Below are positions 1-7,281 of a DNA stretch of 10,256 bases, one piece after another; the stretch's first letter is position 1; every line of letters starts with the position of its first letter. The position numbers and the translations under genes are program-made. This DNA is from an uncultured Eubacteriales bacterium. Its GTDB lineage: Bacteria > Bacillota > Clostridia > Christensenellales > CAG-917. A model generated the notes under the pieces. It ran no database searches. It saw only the letters and a program-made list of their open reading frames with translations, and was not told the DNA's origin. The DNA lies in contig URNP01000038.1 of NCBI GenBank assembly GCA_900549225.1, positions 1 to 10,256 on the forward strand, given 5' to 3'.

Positions 1-51
1 TGCGAATCACACACCGCCGTTGCTCCATTTGCAGACGATTATATTATCTGT

Positions 52-609
52 TTATTTGAGTTGCAAGCCGTCTTTGAACGCTTTGCCGACGGTCTGTCCA
101 AGCACGACGTACGCGTTGTTTGCGCTGTCAAAAGTGATAGGCGCAAGTTTTTGCACGTCGATTTTGCCGTCCGTAAGAGCGCTCTCGTCACAAGATGCGT
201 TGACGATGCGTCCTCTCATCGTGCCCGTCTGTGCGTCGTAATCTATAAGTTCGCACTCAAGCGCAAACGGGAGTTCGTTTATGATAGGCGCATTGACTCT
301 TGCGCTGTGGGTGACGGTAAATCCCGTCTTTGCAAATTTGTCGGGATTGTCGTTTGCTGAAACAAGTCCGAGATAATCGCATTCTTTGACGTATTTTTCC
401 GTTGCAACGGACACCGTAAACGCCTTCTTTTCAAGGATATTTTTGACGGTTTTATGTCCTGCGGACAAGCACATGGTAATTTGCTCGTAGTCGCCGATAC
501 CGCCCCAAGCGGCGTTCATTGCGTCCACTCTGCCCTCTTTGTCGTAACTTGCGATAATGAGCACGGGCATAGGATAAAGCCACGTTTTTGCACCGAAATC
601 TTTTCTCAT
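52..609 (-). CDS. Flavin reductase family protein (flavoredoxin-like)
   Basis: A 185-residue protein of the flavin-reductase-like, FMN-binding split-barrel family. Members bind FMN and pass electrons between reduced pyridine nucleotides, ferredoxin or rubredoxin and an acceptor; the substrate here is unknown. The N-terminus (MRKDFGAKTWLYPMPVLIIAS), the following DAMNAAWGG segment and the C-terminal end (VLGQTVGKAFKDGLQLK) match the usual pattern of the family, and the length is typical. The start at 609 is preceded by GGAGG seven bases away. The reading frame stays open upstream to 687, but that extension would cover the promoter and has no ribosome site. It lies 81 bp after the TPR gene, same strand, with its own predicted promoter in the gap, so it may be expressed apart from the importer operon as well as by read-through. 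Family assignment is firm; the physiological partner is not known. Confidence 0.88.
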   Translation of the reverse strand: MRKDFGAKTWLYPMPVLIIASYDKEGRVDAMNAAWGGIGDYEQITMCLSAGHKTVKNILEKKAFTVSVATEKYVKECDYLGLVSANDNPDKFAKTGFTVTHSARVNAPIINELPFALECELIDYDAQTGTMRGRIVNASCDESALTDGKIDVQKLAPITFDSANNAYVVLGQTVGKAFKDGLQLK

Positions 610-658
610 ATATACCTCCGAAATTCTTACGGCTTGCGCCGTTTCGTTTTTCCGTATA

Positions 659-687
659 TTTATAAATCCGTACACGCGATTTGTCAA
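659..687 (-). promoter_or_regulatory. Predicted promoter of the flavin reductase gene
   Basis: On the minus strand, TTGACA (687-682, perfect -35) and TATAAA (664-659, five of six for -10) are separated by exactly 17 bp. Transcription should begin near 652, giving a leader of about 43 bases. The -35 begins just after the stop codon of the upstream TPR gene. A small hairpin (ACGGC/GCCGT around a 4-base loop, 629-642) falls in the leader ahead of the GGAGG ribosome site. Confidence 0.65.
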
Positions 688-690
688 TAC

Positions 691-1521
691 TCAAAAGCGC
701 GGCGTTCCGTTTTTTGCAACGAATTCCGTATATGCGCCAAGGTAGGCAAACGCCGAAAAATACGTGTCGAGTTTGAGCGTGTTGACCAAAAACAAATCCG
801 AAAGCATCGCGTTGCCTTCAGACAGATAGTAGAGGTGCGCGCCGTAATTGAAGATGCACTTTTGCAGTTCGTCTTCATCTAAAATCGTATCGCAACTTGC
901 AAGCGATTCTCCGTCGAAAAGTTTGAGCGATTGCATATATCCCGTGTGATGCCCTATCTCCATGCTTCTGTCAAACTTGCGCATATCTTTTGAGGGGCTC
1001 TTGCCCGTGCGCACGTCGCACGCAACCGCCCAAAAAAGCGAGGCAACGTACATATCCCCGTTGTCTTTTGCAAGATCGATGCACTCGTCAAACAACGCTT
1101 TTGCCCCATCGAAATCGCCCTCGTAGTATTTACAACAACCGAGCATATATTTCGGATCGAGCGTATCGTCGGCGTGTTCGACGCACCAAGAAAACTCTGC
1201 CGCCGCATCGTCGAGTCGAAGCGTCGAGAGATATCTTCCCGCGCATTTGCGCCTTGCCAAATAGTCGCTCGGACAAATATTTTTTGCCTTTTCAAAGCAC
1301 TCTACAGCCTCGTGATAACGCATCTGAAAAGCAAGCGCATTGCCCAGTTCCATATACGTCTGATAGCACGGATTTTCGTTTGCGCACACTCTTGCCGCGG
1401 CGGTTTTTTCGTCGTCGCGCACGTTGTTTGCATGCGTTTTTCCAAACAAAATCTCGTCGTCGCGGAGCGCTCTCACGTCGCTTATCTTATTGCAATTGCA
1501 GTTTTGGTCACCAAGACACAT
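691..1521 (-). CDS. TPR-repeat protein of unknown role
   Basis: A 276-residue, probably cytoplasmic protein with no signal peptide or membrane segment. At least three tetratricopeptide-like helical pairs are visible: about 53-86 (YMELGNALAFQMRYHEAVECFEKA), 87-120 and 121-154 (YMLGCCKYYEGDFDGAKALFDECIDLA). A more diverged repeat-like stretch lies near 226-262. TPRs are protein-interaction scaffolds; no catalytic domain is evident. The extreme N-terminus has three close cysteines (C2, C8, C10), and the protein is cysteine-rich overall. The ATG at 1521 has AAGGAG at good spacing, and the gene starts 36 bp after the second permease, so it is probably the sixth gene of the importer operon. An accessory role for the transporter or the downstream flavoprotein is possible but unsupported. 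Confidence 0.8.
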   Translation of the reverse strand: MCLGDQNCNCNKISDVRALRDDEILFGKTHANNVRDDEKTAAARVCANENPCYQTYMELGNALAFQMRYHEAVECFEKAKNICPSDYLARRKCAGRYLSTLRLDDAAAEFSWCVEHADDTLDPKYMLGCCKYYEGDFDGAKALFDECIDLAKDNGDMYVASLFWAVACDVRTGKSPSKDMRKFDRSMEIGHHTGYMQSLKLFDGESLASCDTILDEDELQKCIFNYGAHLYYLSEGNAMLSDLFLVNTLKLDTYFSAFAYLGAYTEFVAKNGTPRF

Positions 1522-1557
1522 CTTTTCTCCTTGTGCCTAAAACGGCACTTCATTTGT

Positions 1558-2418
1558 TTATGCTTTGCACTTTAATGTGCTTTCTTGCACGATTTTACGT
1601 CTGAAGTCAACGTATTGACTTATCAGATAGGCGGACAGTTGAATCAATACGATGCAAGCGCCCGGCGCGATAATCCAAGCGTATTTTCCCATCGTAATAC
1701 CGCCGTATTCAAAGGCGTTTTGTATCATCACGCCCCAGGTTATATCCGTCACGCTTCCCATACCGAGAAAACTCAGCGTTGCCTCCACCATAATACAACT
1801 CGCAACCGACGGCACGAATTTTGCAATCGCAACGTCCATAACGTTGGGCAGTGTGTGACGAACGAGGATTCTCGCTCCGCCGTAGCCGAGCGATTTGAGG
1901 GCGCGCACGTAGTCGGAATTTTTGACCGCCATAGTTTTTGCTCGCACCGCCCTTGCCGTAGAGCACCAGCAAAGCAGAGATATGGTGAGAATAATTCCTC
2001 CTCTTCCGCCGCCCGTATACGCCGCAATGACGATTGCCGCAGGGAGCATCGGCACGAGCAGGAAGAAGTTGATAACGCCGTTCAGCGCCTCCGAACACAC
2101 GCCGCCGATATATCCCGACAACAGTCCCATCGCCACACCGATGACGAGGCATGCAAGCGCACTCGTCACGCCCACGATAAGCGTTGAGCGCGTTGCCACG
2201 ACAAGTTGAGAAAATATATCGTAGCCGAGGTTGTTCGTGCCGAAGATATGCGCGCTCGAACACGGCAAAAATTTGTCGAAACTCTCGTTCGGAGAATAAG
2301 GTGCGATTTTCTCGCCGAATATCGCAAAAATCGCAAACGTTGCGATTATCGCAATTCCGAGAACGAACACGACAAGGGAGAGCACTCGTCTTGCATTATA
2401 GGTTTTGCTAGGCCTCAT
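1558..2418 (-). CDS. ABC importer permease, DppC/OppC/NikC type
   Basis: Inner-membrane subunit (286 residues) of a peptide/nickel-class ABC importer, pairing with the upstream permease to form the channel. It has an N-terminal membrane helix (about 11-34) and the OppC_N-type conserved segment HIFGTNNLGYDIFSQLV (57-73), where homologues read H-LGTD-LGRD--S. Several further helices follow, then the cytoplasmic EAA coupling loop (DYVRALKSLGYGGARILVRHTLPN, about 169-192) that contacts the ATPases. The closing EATLSFLGMG...TWGVMI pattern (about 212-232) is typical of DppC. The start at 2418 has AAGGAGG upstream, and its ATG overlaps the TGA of the preceding permease as ATGA, implying translational coupling. 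An earlier in-frame start at 2448 is less likely. Substrate (peptide, nickel or other) cannot be told from this subunit. Confidence 0.93.
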   Translation of the reverse strand: MRPSKTYNARRVLSLVVFVLGIAIIATFAIFAIFGEKIAPYSPNESFDKFLPCSSAHIFGTNNLGYDIFSQLVVATRSTLIVGVTSALACLVIGVAMGLLSGYIGGVCSEALNGVINFFLLVPMLPAAIVIAAYTGGGRGGIILTISLLCWCSTARAVRAKTMAVKNSDYVRALKSLGYGGARILVRHTLPNVMDVAIAKFVPSVASCIMVEATLSFLGMGSVTDITWGVMIQNAFEYGGITMGKYAWIIAPGACIVLIQLSAYLISQYVDFRRKIVQESTLKCKA

Positions 2419-3377
2419 ACTTCCCTCCTTTGTCGCGGATCGCACCATACGGCGATCATATCCGCCACGAAGTTGGAAATTATCACACTCACCGAAATCA
2501 CGAGTAGTGCGCCTTGAAGCATAGGAAAATCCTTGTCGAATATCGCACGATTGACGAGCATTCCCACGCCATCTACGGAGAACACTTTTTCGATGATAAT
2601 CGAGCCGGCAATCATATGCCCGAAACTCGTGCCGAGCATTGATATAAACGCGCCCGATACATTCGGGAACGAATGGACGAAGTTAAGTCTTGCTCCCGAT
2701 ATGCCTTTCGCGCGCGCGTACGACATATACTGCGTGTCGCGTACGTTTGCGCACTGATTGCGCACGAGCAAATACTTTTTCGGAGTTGAAGCAAGCGCGA
2801 GCGTCGCCACGGGCATAACCAAGTGCCTCATTCTGTCCGAAAAAGCGTTTTGCGCAAACGCAGAGTTCAGTCCGCCCGAAGGCAAAATTTTCCACTCGAA
2901 CGCAAACGTCACGAGAAACACTATGGCAAGCAAAAAGGTCGGGATTGCGTCAAGAAGCATCATAGATCCGCTCAACCCCACGTCAAGCAAACTCGACTTT
3001 TTATTGCCTGCAACAAGTCCGAGCCACAATGCAACCACTGCGGACAGAATCCACGCCGGCAGCGTTATTTGCAATGTGCGAGGAATTTTTTCAAGCAGAA
3101 TCGCGCCGACGTCCGCACCTTGATGATAGGAATATCCCCACTCGCCACCAAACAAATCTGCAACGTAATTTGCAAACTGTTTCCCGAGCGACAAATCAAG
3201 TCCCGTGGCGTGATACAGCGCCTCGTATTCGGCTTGCGTCAGCGTTGCTTCGTCTGCACCGATGAGATTTGCAAGAGGGTCACCAGGCATAAGTCTTGGC
3301 AAAAAGAAGTTGACGACGAATATCGTCGCAAGCGCAATCAACGAGAACATTAAACTTTTGCATATCTTTTTTGCCAT
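2415..3377 (-). CDS. ABC importer permease, DppB/OppB/NikB type
   Basis: Membrane subunit (320 residues from the ATG at 3377) of the same importer. It opens with a membrane helix and the conserved LMPGDPLANLIG segment (29-40) that marks DppB/OppB proteins. The loop with GxSYHQGADV and IPRTLQITLPAW (about 81-109) is also family-typical. The EAA-like coupling loop is YARAKGISGARLNFVHSFPN (about 220-239), and the chain ends in the usual DPRQRR. A GTG five codons upstream (3392) is an alternative start; neither has a good Shine-Dalgarno site. I prefer the ATG because it places PGDP about 31 residues in, as in homologues. The start region falls in or beside an inverted repeat that could limit translation. 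It overlaps the next permease by 4 bp. Confidence 0.92.
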   Translation of the reverse strand: MAKKICKSLMFSLIALATIFVVNFFLPRLMPGDPLANLIGADEATLTQAEYEALYHATGLDLSLGKQFANYVADLFGGEWGYSYHQGADVGAILLEKIPRTLQITLPAWILSAVVALWLGLVAGNKKSSLLDVGLSGSMMLLDAIPTFLLAIVFLVTFAFEWKILPSGGLNSAFAQNAFSDRMRHLVMPVATLALASTPKKYLLVRNQCANVRDTQYMSYARAKGISGARLNFVHSFPNVSGAFISMLGTSFGHMIAGSIIIEKVFSVDGVGMLVNRAIFDKDFPMLQGALLVISVSVIISNFVADMIAVWCDPRQRREV

Positions 3378-3388
3378 ATCGTATATCT

Positions 3389-3441
3389 GCACAAAACGGG
3401 TTTTATCTGACCTTTTATGTTTTATAAACTCGCTTTTGTGC
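3389..3441 (-). repeat. Inverted repeat between receptor and permease genes
   Basis: GCACAAAA (3441-3434) and TTTTGTGC (3396-3389) are perfect 8-bp arms around a 37-base loop, in the 79-bp gap between the receptor stop and the permease start. The right arm covers the alternative GTG start of the permease, and AAAAGG lies in the loop. Stem-loops after the receptor gene are common in ABC operons, where they protect the receptor mRNA and lower permease output; that role is inferred here. A weak internal promoter (CTGAAA 3449-3444, 17 bp, TATAAA 3426-3421) overlaps the same stretch. Confidence 0.45.
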
Positions 3442-3456
3442 CGTTTCAGTTTTCAA

Positions 3457-5046
3457 TCAGTTTCTTTTCAACGTTCTGAAAGTCACCACGTTCAAAATCC
3501 CGTAAGTGCCGTCCATTCTGAATTTGTCAAGATTTGCGTTTGCGCCGTAACTCACTCCGTCGTAAAAGAGCGGCACACACAAAACGTTTGTTGCAATATA
3601 ATCCTGATACTCTCCGACCGCCTGTTCAAGAGCGTCTGCCGTCGGAGCGTCTTTCATTGCGTAAAGTATTCTTCCATACTCGGTAAGATTGCCACTCTCG
3701 TCCTCGGCAAGCATCTGTCCGTGTGCAACAGGGTTCTTTATTTCAAGCAAACTCGTATTTTGAGCAAGCGTGTATCTCGACGCATATCCCGCGTCGAAAT
3801 CGTATCCTTTTGCGGTGATTTTGCAAAGGCTTGCCATATGGTTGCCTGCCTGATAATACTGTTGCCAATCGCTACCCTTTTCAACGAGATTGACTCTCAC
3901 AATGTCGTTTTCCTCTATCTGCGTTTTGAGCAAAAGGGCGTATTGCGCATCGTCCGTACCCGAGTGAACGAGGAGTCCAAAATCAAACTTATTTGAAGCC
4001 GAATAACCTTCCTTTTCAAGCAACTCTTTTGCTTTTTGAAGGTCACGCTTCCACACGGGCGTTTCCTTGTATCCGAAAATTCCCTCTCCGACGAAACCTT
4101 CTCTAGCAGGCGATGCCGATGCGGAGGCAAACGTAGAGCGAATTTTGTCAAAGTCAATGGACAACGCAATCGCACGCTTAACGTTGACGTTCGTCATCTT
4201 TTGGTTGTTGAAAAACAACACCTTCGGCACTGCTCTCGTTGATTGCGAAATAACGCGGACGCCACTCGCCGCGCCGAGCGCCGTAATCTCTTCACTCGTA
4301 AGTCCTTTTGAATAGTTGTAAATCAAATCGACTTCTCCGCTCTTCAACGCCAATGCCAACACCTGTTGCGAGTTGTATTTTTTGAATATCACTTTGTCGA
4401 ATTTGATCTCGCTTGCATAGGGGTAATCGGCAAATTTCTCAAACGTTACGGTTCCCGACGATTTGTCGAATGTGACGAATTTGAACGGACCTGCGCCGAC
4501 GACGGATTGTTCGTCGGTCACCTCGTCCTTGGTTTTTCCATCGAAAATATGCTTTGGCATTATCGTAACGCTCGCCGCTTTTTCAAGGAAGGTTTCCGAA
4601 GGCACGGACAGCGCAAACACGAGCGAGTTGCCACTCTTTGTTACGCTTTGGCAATCTTCCGCAAGTGCCGACAAGGAAAACCCCACGTCGTCAATCGTCA
4701 CGTTGTTGCCGTCATGCCACTTAAAGCCGTCTTTTTGCGTGAGCGTGACCTCTTTTCCGTCCTTGGAAACGGCGTAATCGCAATCCACCCCGACGTACAG
4801 TCCGTCGATTTTGCTTACCGCCGAAACTTGAGATACCGTCGACGCGATTTTGTCGAAATTATAACCCGGTGCACCGCCCGACACGTCCAATCTGTTGAGC
4901 GAGTCAATTTCGAGCGTCGTTCCTACGACCAAAACGTTTTCGTTGCCGCCGCCTTGCGGATTGCAAGCAAAAAGCGTTGCCGCCGCAACGACCGCAAACA
5001 TAATTGCCACAAGAATTAATATTCCGTTTTTACGTTTCGTTTCCAC
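3457..5046 (-). CDS. Solute-binding lipoprotein, SBP family 5 (peptide/nickel class)
   Basis: Extracellular, membrane-anchored receptor (529 residues) that captures substrate and delivers it to the permeases. A basic start (METKRKNG), a hydrophobic stretch and the lipobox LFAC with lipidated Cys28 form a lipoprotein signal. Glycine/asparagine spacing (NPQGGGNEN) follows before the mature fold. FKWHDGNNVTIDDVGFSL (about 118) matches the family hallmark W-DG-P-TA-DV-FS, and VLFFNNQKMTNVNVKRAIALSIDFDKI (about 269-298) matches the conserved N-----P--D--VR-A-----D segment. Length is normal for DppA/OppA/NikA. The start is GTG, with GAGG seven bases upstream. The gene lies 20 bp after the second ATPase. 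Ligand-pocket residues do not allow me to choose between peptides, nickel chelates or other solutes. Confidence 0.93.
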   Translation of the reverse strand: METKRKNGILILVAIMFAVVAAATLFACNPQGGGNENVLVVGTTLEIDSLNRLDVSGGAPGYNFDKIASTVSQVSAVSKIDGLYVGVDCDYAVSKDGKEVTLTQKDGFKWHDGNNVTIDDVGFSLSALAEDCQSVTKSGNSLVFALSVPSETFLEKAASVTIMPKHIFDGKTKDEVTDEQSVVGAGPFKFVTFDKSSGTVTFEKFADYPYASEIKFDKVIFKKYNSQQVLALALKSGEVDLIYNYSKGLTSEEITALGAASGVRVISQSTRAVPKVLFFNNQKMTNVNVKRAIALSIDFDKIRSTFASASASPAREGFVGEGIFGYKETPVWKRDLQKAKELLEKEGYSASNKFDFGLLVHSGTDDAQYALLLKTQIEENDIVRVNLVEKGSDWQQYYQAGNHMASLCKITAKGYDFDAGYASRYTLAQNTSLLEIKNPVAHGQMLAEDESGNLTEYGRILYAMKDAPTADALEQAVGEYQDYIATNVLCVPLFYDGVSYGANANLDKFRMDGTYGILNVVTFRTLKRN

Positions 5047-5066
5047 ACCTATACCTCAATTTGTTT

Positions 5067-5765
5067 TTATTTCATTCTTTCAAGAATCCCGTCGTCGAGA
5101 CGATAGATTTCGTCGCAAAAATCCGCAACTCTCTTCTCGTCGTGAGAGATAAACAGCAACGATATTCCTCTGTTTTTCACGAGTGAATCCAACAGTTCCA
5201 CAACGTTGTTTTCGGTGGTTGCGTCAAGCATAGACGTACACTCGTCGCAAACGAGAATTTGAGGATTGACAGCAAGCGCACGCGCTATCACGACTCTCTG
5301 CGCCTGTCCTCCGCTGAGTTGTGAGGGAAGTCTTGACGAGAGCGCGTCCTCAAGCCCCACGACGTCGAAAAGATTCGCCGTCTTATCACGTGCGTCTCTG
5401 CCTCGTTTTGCAGACTTTGCAAAAACCAACGCTTCCTTTATCGCACTCCCGACGCGTTGCATGGGATCGAGCGCAAGCAACGGTTTTTGCGGAATGAGTT
5501 GAACCTTGACGCCCGACTTTTTATCGTACCTGTTTTTGTCGTCAAGCAGCGCTTTACCGTCAAGGATCACTTGCCCGGAATCGGGAGATATCACGCCGCA
5601 AACGATATTTGCAAGCGTACTTTTGCCCTGACCGCTTTTGCCAATCAAACCTATCTTTTTGCCGTTATCGATTGTTAACGACACGTTTTTTAGCGGATAA
5701 ACGCTCGATTTTGATTTTTTATCGCCGACAACGAAGGTTTTTGACACGTCTTTTATCTCAAGCAT
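5067..5765 (-). CDS. ABC importer ATPase, DppF/NikE type
   Basis: Cytoplasmic nucleotide-binding subunit (232 residues) that powers the importer with the neighbouring ATPase. Visible motifs: Walker A GKSGQGKST (42-50), Q-loop Gln93 in LIPQKP, signature QLSGGQAQR (149-157), Walker B ILVCDE (170-175) with catalytic Glu175, and switch His208 in ISHDE. All are intact. The protein ends soon after the ATPase core and lacks the C-terminal oligopeptide/HPY extension of DppF, which makes it compact like NikE. The ATG lies inside the end of the upstream ATPase gene (8-bp overlap) with GAGG nearby, so translation is probably coupled. This supports a DppD/DppF-type heterodimer. Confidence 0.94.
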   Translation of the reverse strand: MLEIKDVSKTFVVGDKKSKSSVYPLKNVSLTIDNGKKIGLIGKSGQGKSTLANIVCGVISPDSGQVILDGKALLDDKNRYDKKSGVKVQLIPQKPLLALDPMQRVGSAIKEALVFAKSAKRGRDARDKTANLFDVVGLEDALSSRLPSQLSGGQAQRVVIARALAVNPQILVCDECTSMLDATTENNVVELLDSLVKNRGISLLFISHDEKRVADFCDEIYRLDDGILERMK

Positions 5766-6531
5766 CTTGCACCTCGCACGCCGATATCAGTTGCTTCGTA
5801 TATTCGCTTTGCGGATTTTCAAGGACGGTTTCGGCTCTGCCGTATTCTTTCACTTCTCCGTCTTTGAGCACAAGCACGAAATCGCATTTTTTTGCAACGC
5901 TTATATCATGAGTTACGATAATCAACGACGACGCTTCGTCGATACAATTCCAAAATGCCCGACTCGTTTGAGCGTCGATTCCTCTCGTCGCCTCATCGGC
6001 AACGATAAGCGTAGGCTCGCAACAAAGCGCAATGGCAAGCACCACTCTTTGCGCCTCTCCTCCGCTGATTTCAAACGGATATTTTTCAAGCAATTCTTCA
6101 CCGTTCGCTATGCCGACTTTTGCAAGGTTATATATCGAATACGCCCTTTTTTCTTCGCGATTCAACTTCTTCCCCGCGCGAGAAAACGCCTCGTAAATTT
6201 GCGTTTTAATTTTGAGCGACGGATTGAGAGATTCCGCCCCGCCTTGCGGCACGAGGGCAATTTTTCTGCCGAGAAAATCTTTTGCTTTTTTGCGATTCTC
6301 AAGCAGATTCACCCCGTCAAAAATCACTTCGCCCGTTGCATAGCAATTGTCTGCAAGCGACGAAGTGAGCGATGACAGAATCATTGACTTTCCACTGCCC
6401 GATTCTCCGACGATTGCAAGTCTTTCACCTTCTCCGACGCAAAAAGACACTCCGCCGACAATCTTCTCGCACGAGTGCAAAAATTGCGCGTATACGCATA
6501 GATTATTGACTTGAATCACGCTTTTTTTCAT
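5758..6531 (-). CDS. ABC importer ATPase, DppD/NikD type, first gene of operon
   Basis: Second nucleotide-binding subunit (257 residues). Motifs in order: Walker A GESGSGKSM (42-50), Q-loop Gln96 in LVPQGG, signature ISGGEAQR (155-162), Walker B LIVADE (175-180) with Glu180, and switch His208 in VTHD. The segment NPQSEYTKQLISA (239-251) corresponds to the start of the HPYT region of DppD, but the chain stops there; at 257 residues it is close to NikD and far shorter than DppD (about 330). The ATG at 6531 has no Shine-Dalgarno sequence, and the promoter's -10 box ends six bases before it, so the message is probably leaderless. It heads the operon ATPase-ATPase-receptor-permease-permease-TPR and diverges from a TetR regulator. 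Confidence 0.93.
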   Translation of the reverse strand: MKKSVIQVNNLCVYAQFLHSCEKIVGGVSFCVGEGERLAIVGESGSGKSMILSSLTSSLADNCYATGEVIFDGVNLLENRKKAKDFLGRKIALVPQGGAESLNPSLKIKTQIYEAFSRAGKKLNREEKRAYSIYNLAKVGIANGEELLEKYPFEISGGEAQRVVLAIALCCEPTLIVADEATRGIDAQTSRAFWNCIDEASSLIIVTHDISVAKKCDFVLVLKDGEVKEYGRAETVLENPQSEYTKQLISACEVQDA

Positions 6532-6537
6532 ACTGAA

Positions 6538-6566
6538 ATTATACCATTCACATATATCGAAATCAA
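6538..6566 (-). promoter_or_regulatory. Promoter of the ABC importer operon (leaderless geometry)
   Basis: On the minus strand, TTGATT (6566-6561) and a perfect TATAAT (6543-6538) are separated by exactly 17 bp. Only six bases (6537-6532) lie between the -10 box and the ATG at 6531. Transcription normally starts about seven bases past the -10, so +1 falls on the A of the ATG. A weaker upstream candidate (TTTGAT 6610-6605, 17 bp, TACAAT 6587-6582) would give a leader of about 45 bases. Confidence 0.7.
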
Positions 6567-6611
6567 GTTATTCAGCCAATAATTGTACGGTTAAAAATGG
6601 AAAAATCAAAC

Positions 6612-6636
6612 AAAACAGAACATAATGTTTTGTTTT
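6612..6636. promoter_or_regulatory. 25-bp palindrome, candidate TetR-family operator
   Basis: Two 12-base arms (6612-6623 and 6625-6636) around a single central A match at 11 of 12 positions; the core is AACAT-A-ATGTT. One-base spacing is too tight for an RNA hairpin loop, which favours a DNA site bound by a protein dimer. It sits roughly midway between the two divergent promoters: 45 bp upstream of the importer -35 and 24 bp upstream of the tetR -35. It does not cover either core promoter, so repression would need extended binding, or control of the weaker second promoter. Confidence 0.5.
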
Positions 6637-6660
6637 TTGCAAAAATCGGTACACAATGTA

Positions 6661-6690
6661 TTGACGAGCGAACACCGTGTTTGATATAAT
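6661..6690 (+). promoter_or_regulatory. Promoter of the tetR-family gene
   Basis: TTGACG (6661-6666, five of six for -35), an 18-bp spacer and a perfect TATAAT (6685-6690). Transcription should start near 6697, immediately before the AAAGAGGTG ribosome site (6696-6704) of the regulator, giving a leader of only about a dozen bases. Confidence 0.72.
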
Positions 6691-6708
6691 TTGACAAAGA
6701 GGTGAATT

Positions 6709-7263
6709 ATGCACAAAAAGATAAACGCAACCACAGAGAAAATTTACAACGCATTTGCCGAAGTTTTGCTTGAAAAAGAGTATTCCGACGTGCGAATCCA
6801 AGACGTTTTGGACAAAAGCGGCGTGGCACGCAGCACGTTTTACGCCCACTACAAAACCAAAGAGGATTTGCTCAAATCCATTTGCACGACGATATTCGGT
6901 CACGTCTTTTCACACTCCGTGGAAGAAGAGCAAAGCCACGATTTTTCAAAATCGTCGATATTCGATTACAAGCACTTTATAACGCACATTTTCTATCACT
7001 TGCACGACGAAAAAGCGCTCGTCCACGCAATTTTGCTCTCGCAAAGCAAGGACACTTTTCTCAACTATCTGCGTGGCGAACTTGCCGAATTTGCAACCGC
7101 CTGCGTTGAAAACAATTTCGTAATCGGCAAAGATCTTCCAAAATCTCTGAAAATCAATTCCATAATCGAAAATTTCGTGCTACTCGTCGAATATTGGGAC
7201 TCCACCTCCTTCGTCGACACCCCCGAAAGACTTACGGACTACTTTTTGCTAATGAACGAGTAA
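6709..7263 (+). CDS. TetR/AcrR-family transcriptional regulator
   Basis: A 184-residue one-component regulator: N-terminal DNA-binding domain and C-terminal ligand/dimer domain. The N-terminal three helices are clear, with the helix-turn-helix at about 28-48 (VRIQDVLDKSGVARSTFYAHY) followed by KTKEDLL, the hallmark TetR pattern. The C-terminal half (60-184) is diverged, as usual, and gives no ligand. The ATG at 6709 has GAGGTG at good spacing. The gene is transcribed away from the ABC importer operon across a 177-bp shared control region, a layout in which TetR proteins commonly repress both themselves and the neighbour. That regulatory link is inferred. The gene appears intact and reads like the rest of the window in base use. 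Confidence 0.92.
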   Translation: MHKKINATTEKIYNAFAEVLLEKEYSDVRIQDVLDKSGVARSTFYAHYKTKEDLLKSICTTIFGHVFSHSVEEEQSHDFSKSSIFDYKHFITHIFYHLHDEKALVHAILLSQSKDTFLNYLRGELAEFATACVENNFVIGKDLPKSLKINSIIENFVLLVEYWDSTSFVDTPERLTDYFLLMNE

Positions 7264-7281
7264 ATTACTCAAACGGCGTTG

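Noticed and set aside
32..50. Weak hairpin just after the flavin reductase stop as its terminator
   Set aside because: The stem has a mismatch and a wobble pair, is AT-rich, and is not followed by T's on the minus strand. Bases 1-51 hold no feature I can support.
629..642. ACGGC-TTGC-GCCGT hairpin as a terminator
   Set aside because: The stem is only 5 bp, no T tract follows on the minus strand, and no plus-strand gene runs into it. It is more simply part of the flavin reductase leader.
990..1604. A 204-codon plus-strand open frame
   Set aside because: It is antisense to the TPR gene, arginine-rich and low in domain content; the minus-strand gene has a good ribosome site and clear repeats.
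6568..6903. A 111-codon minus-strand open frame across the divergent region
   Set aside because: It overlaps the tetR coding sequence and both promoters, and shows no domain or ribosome site.
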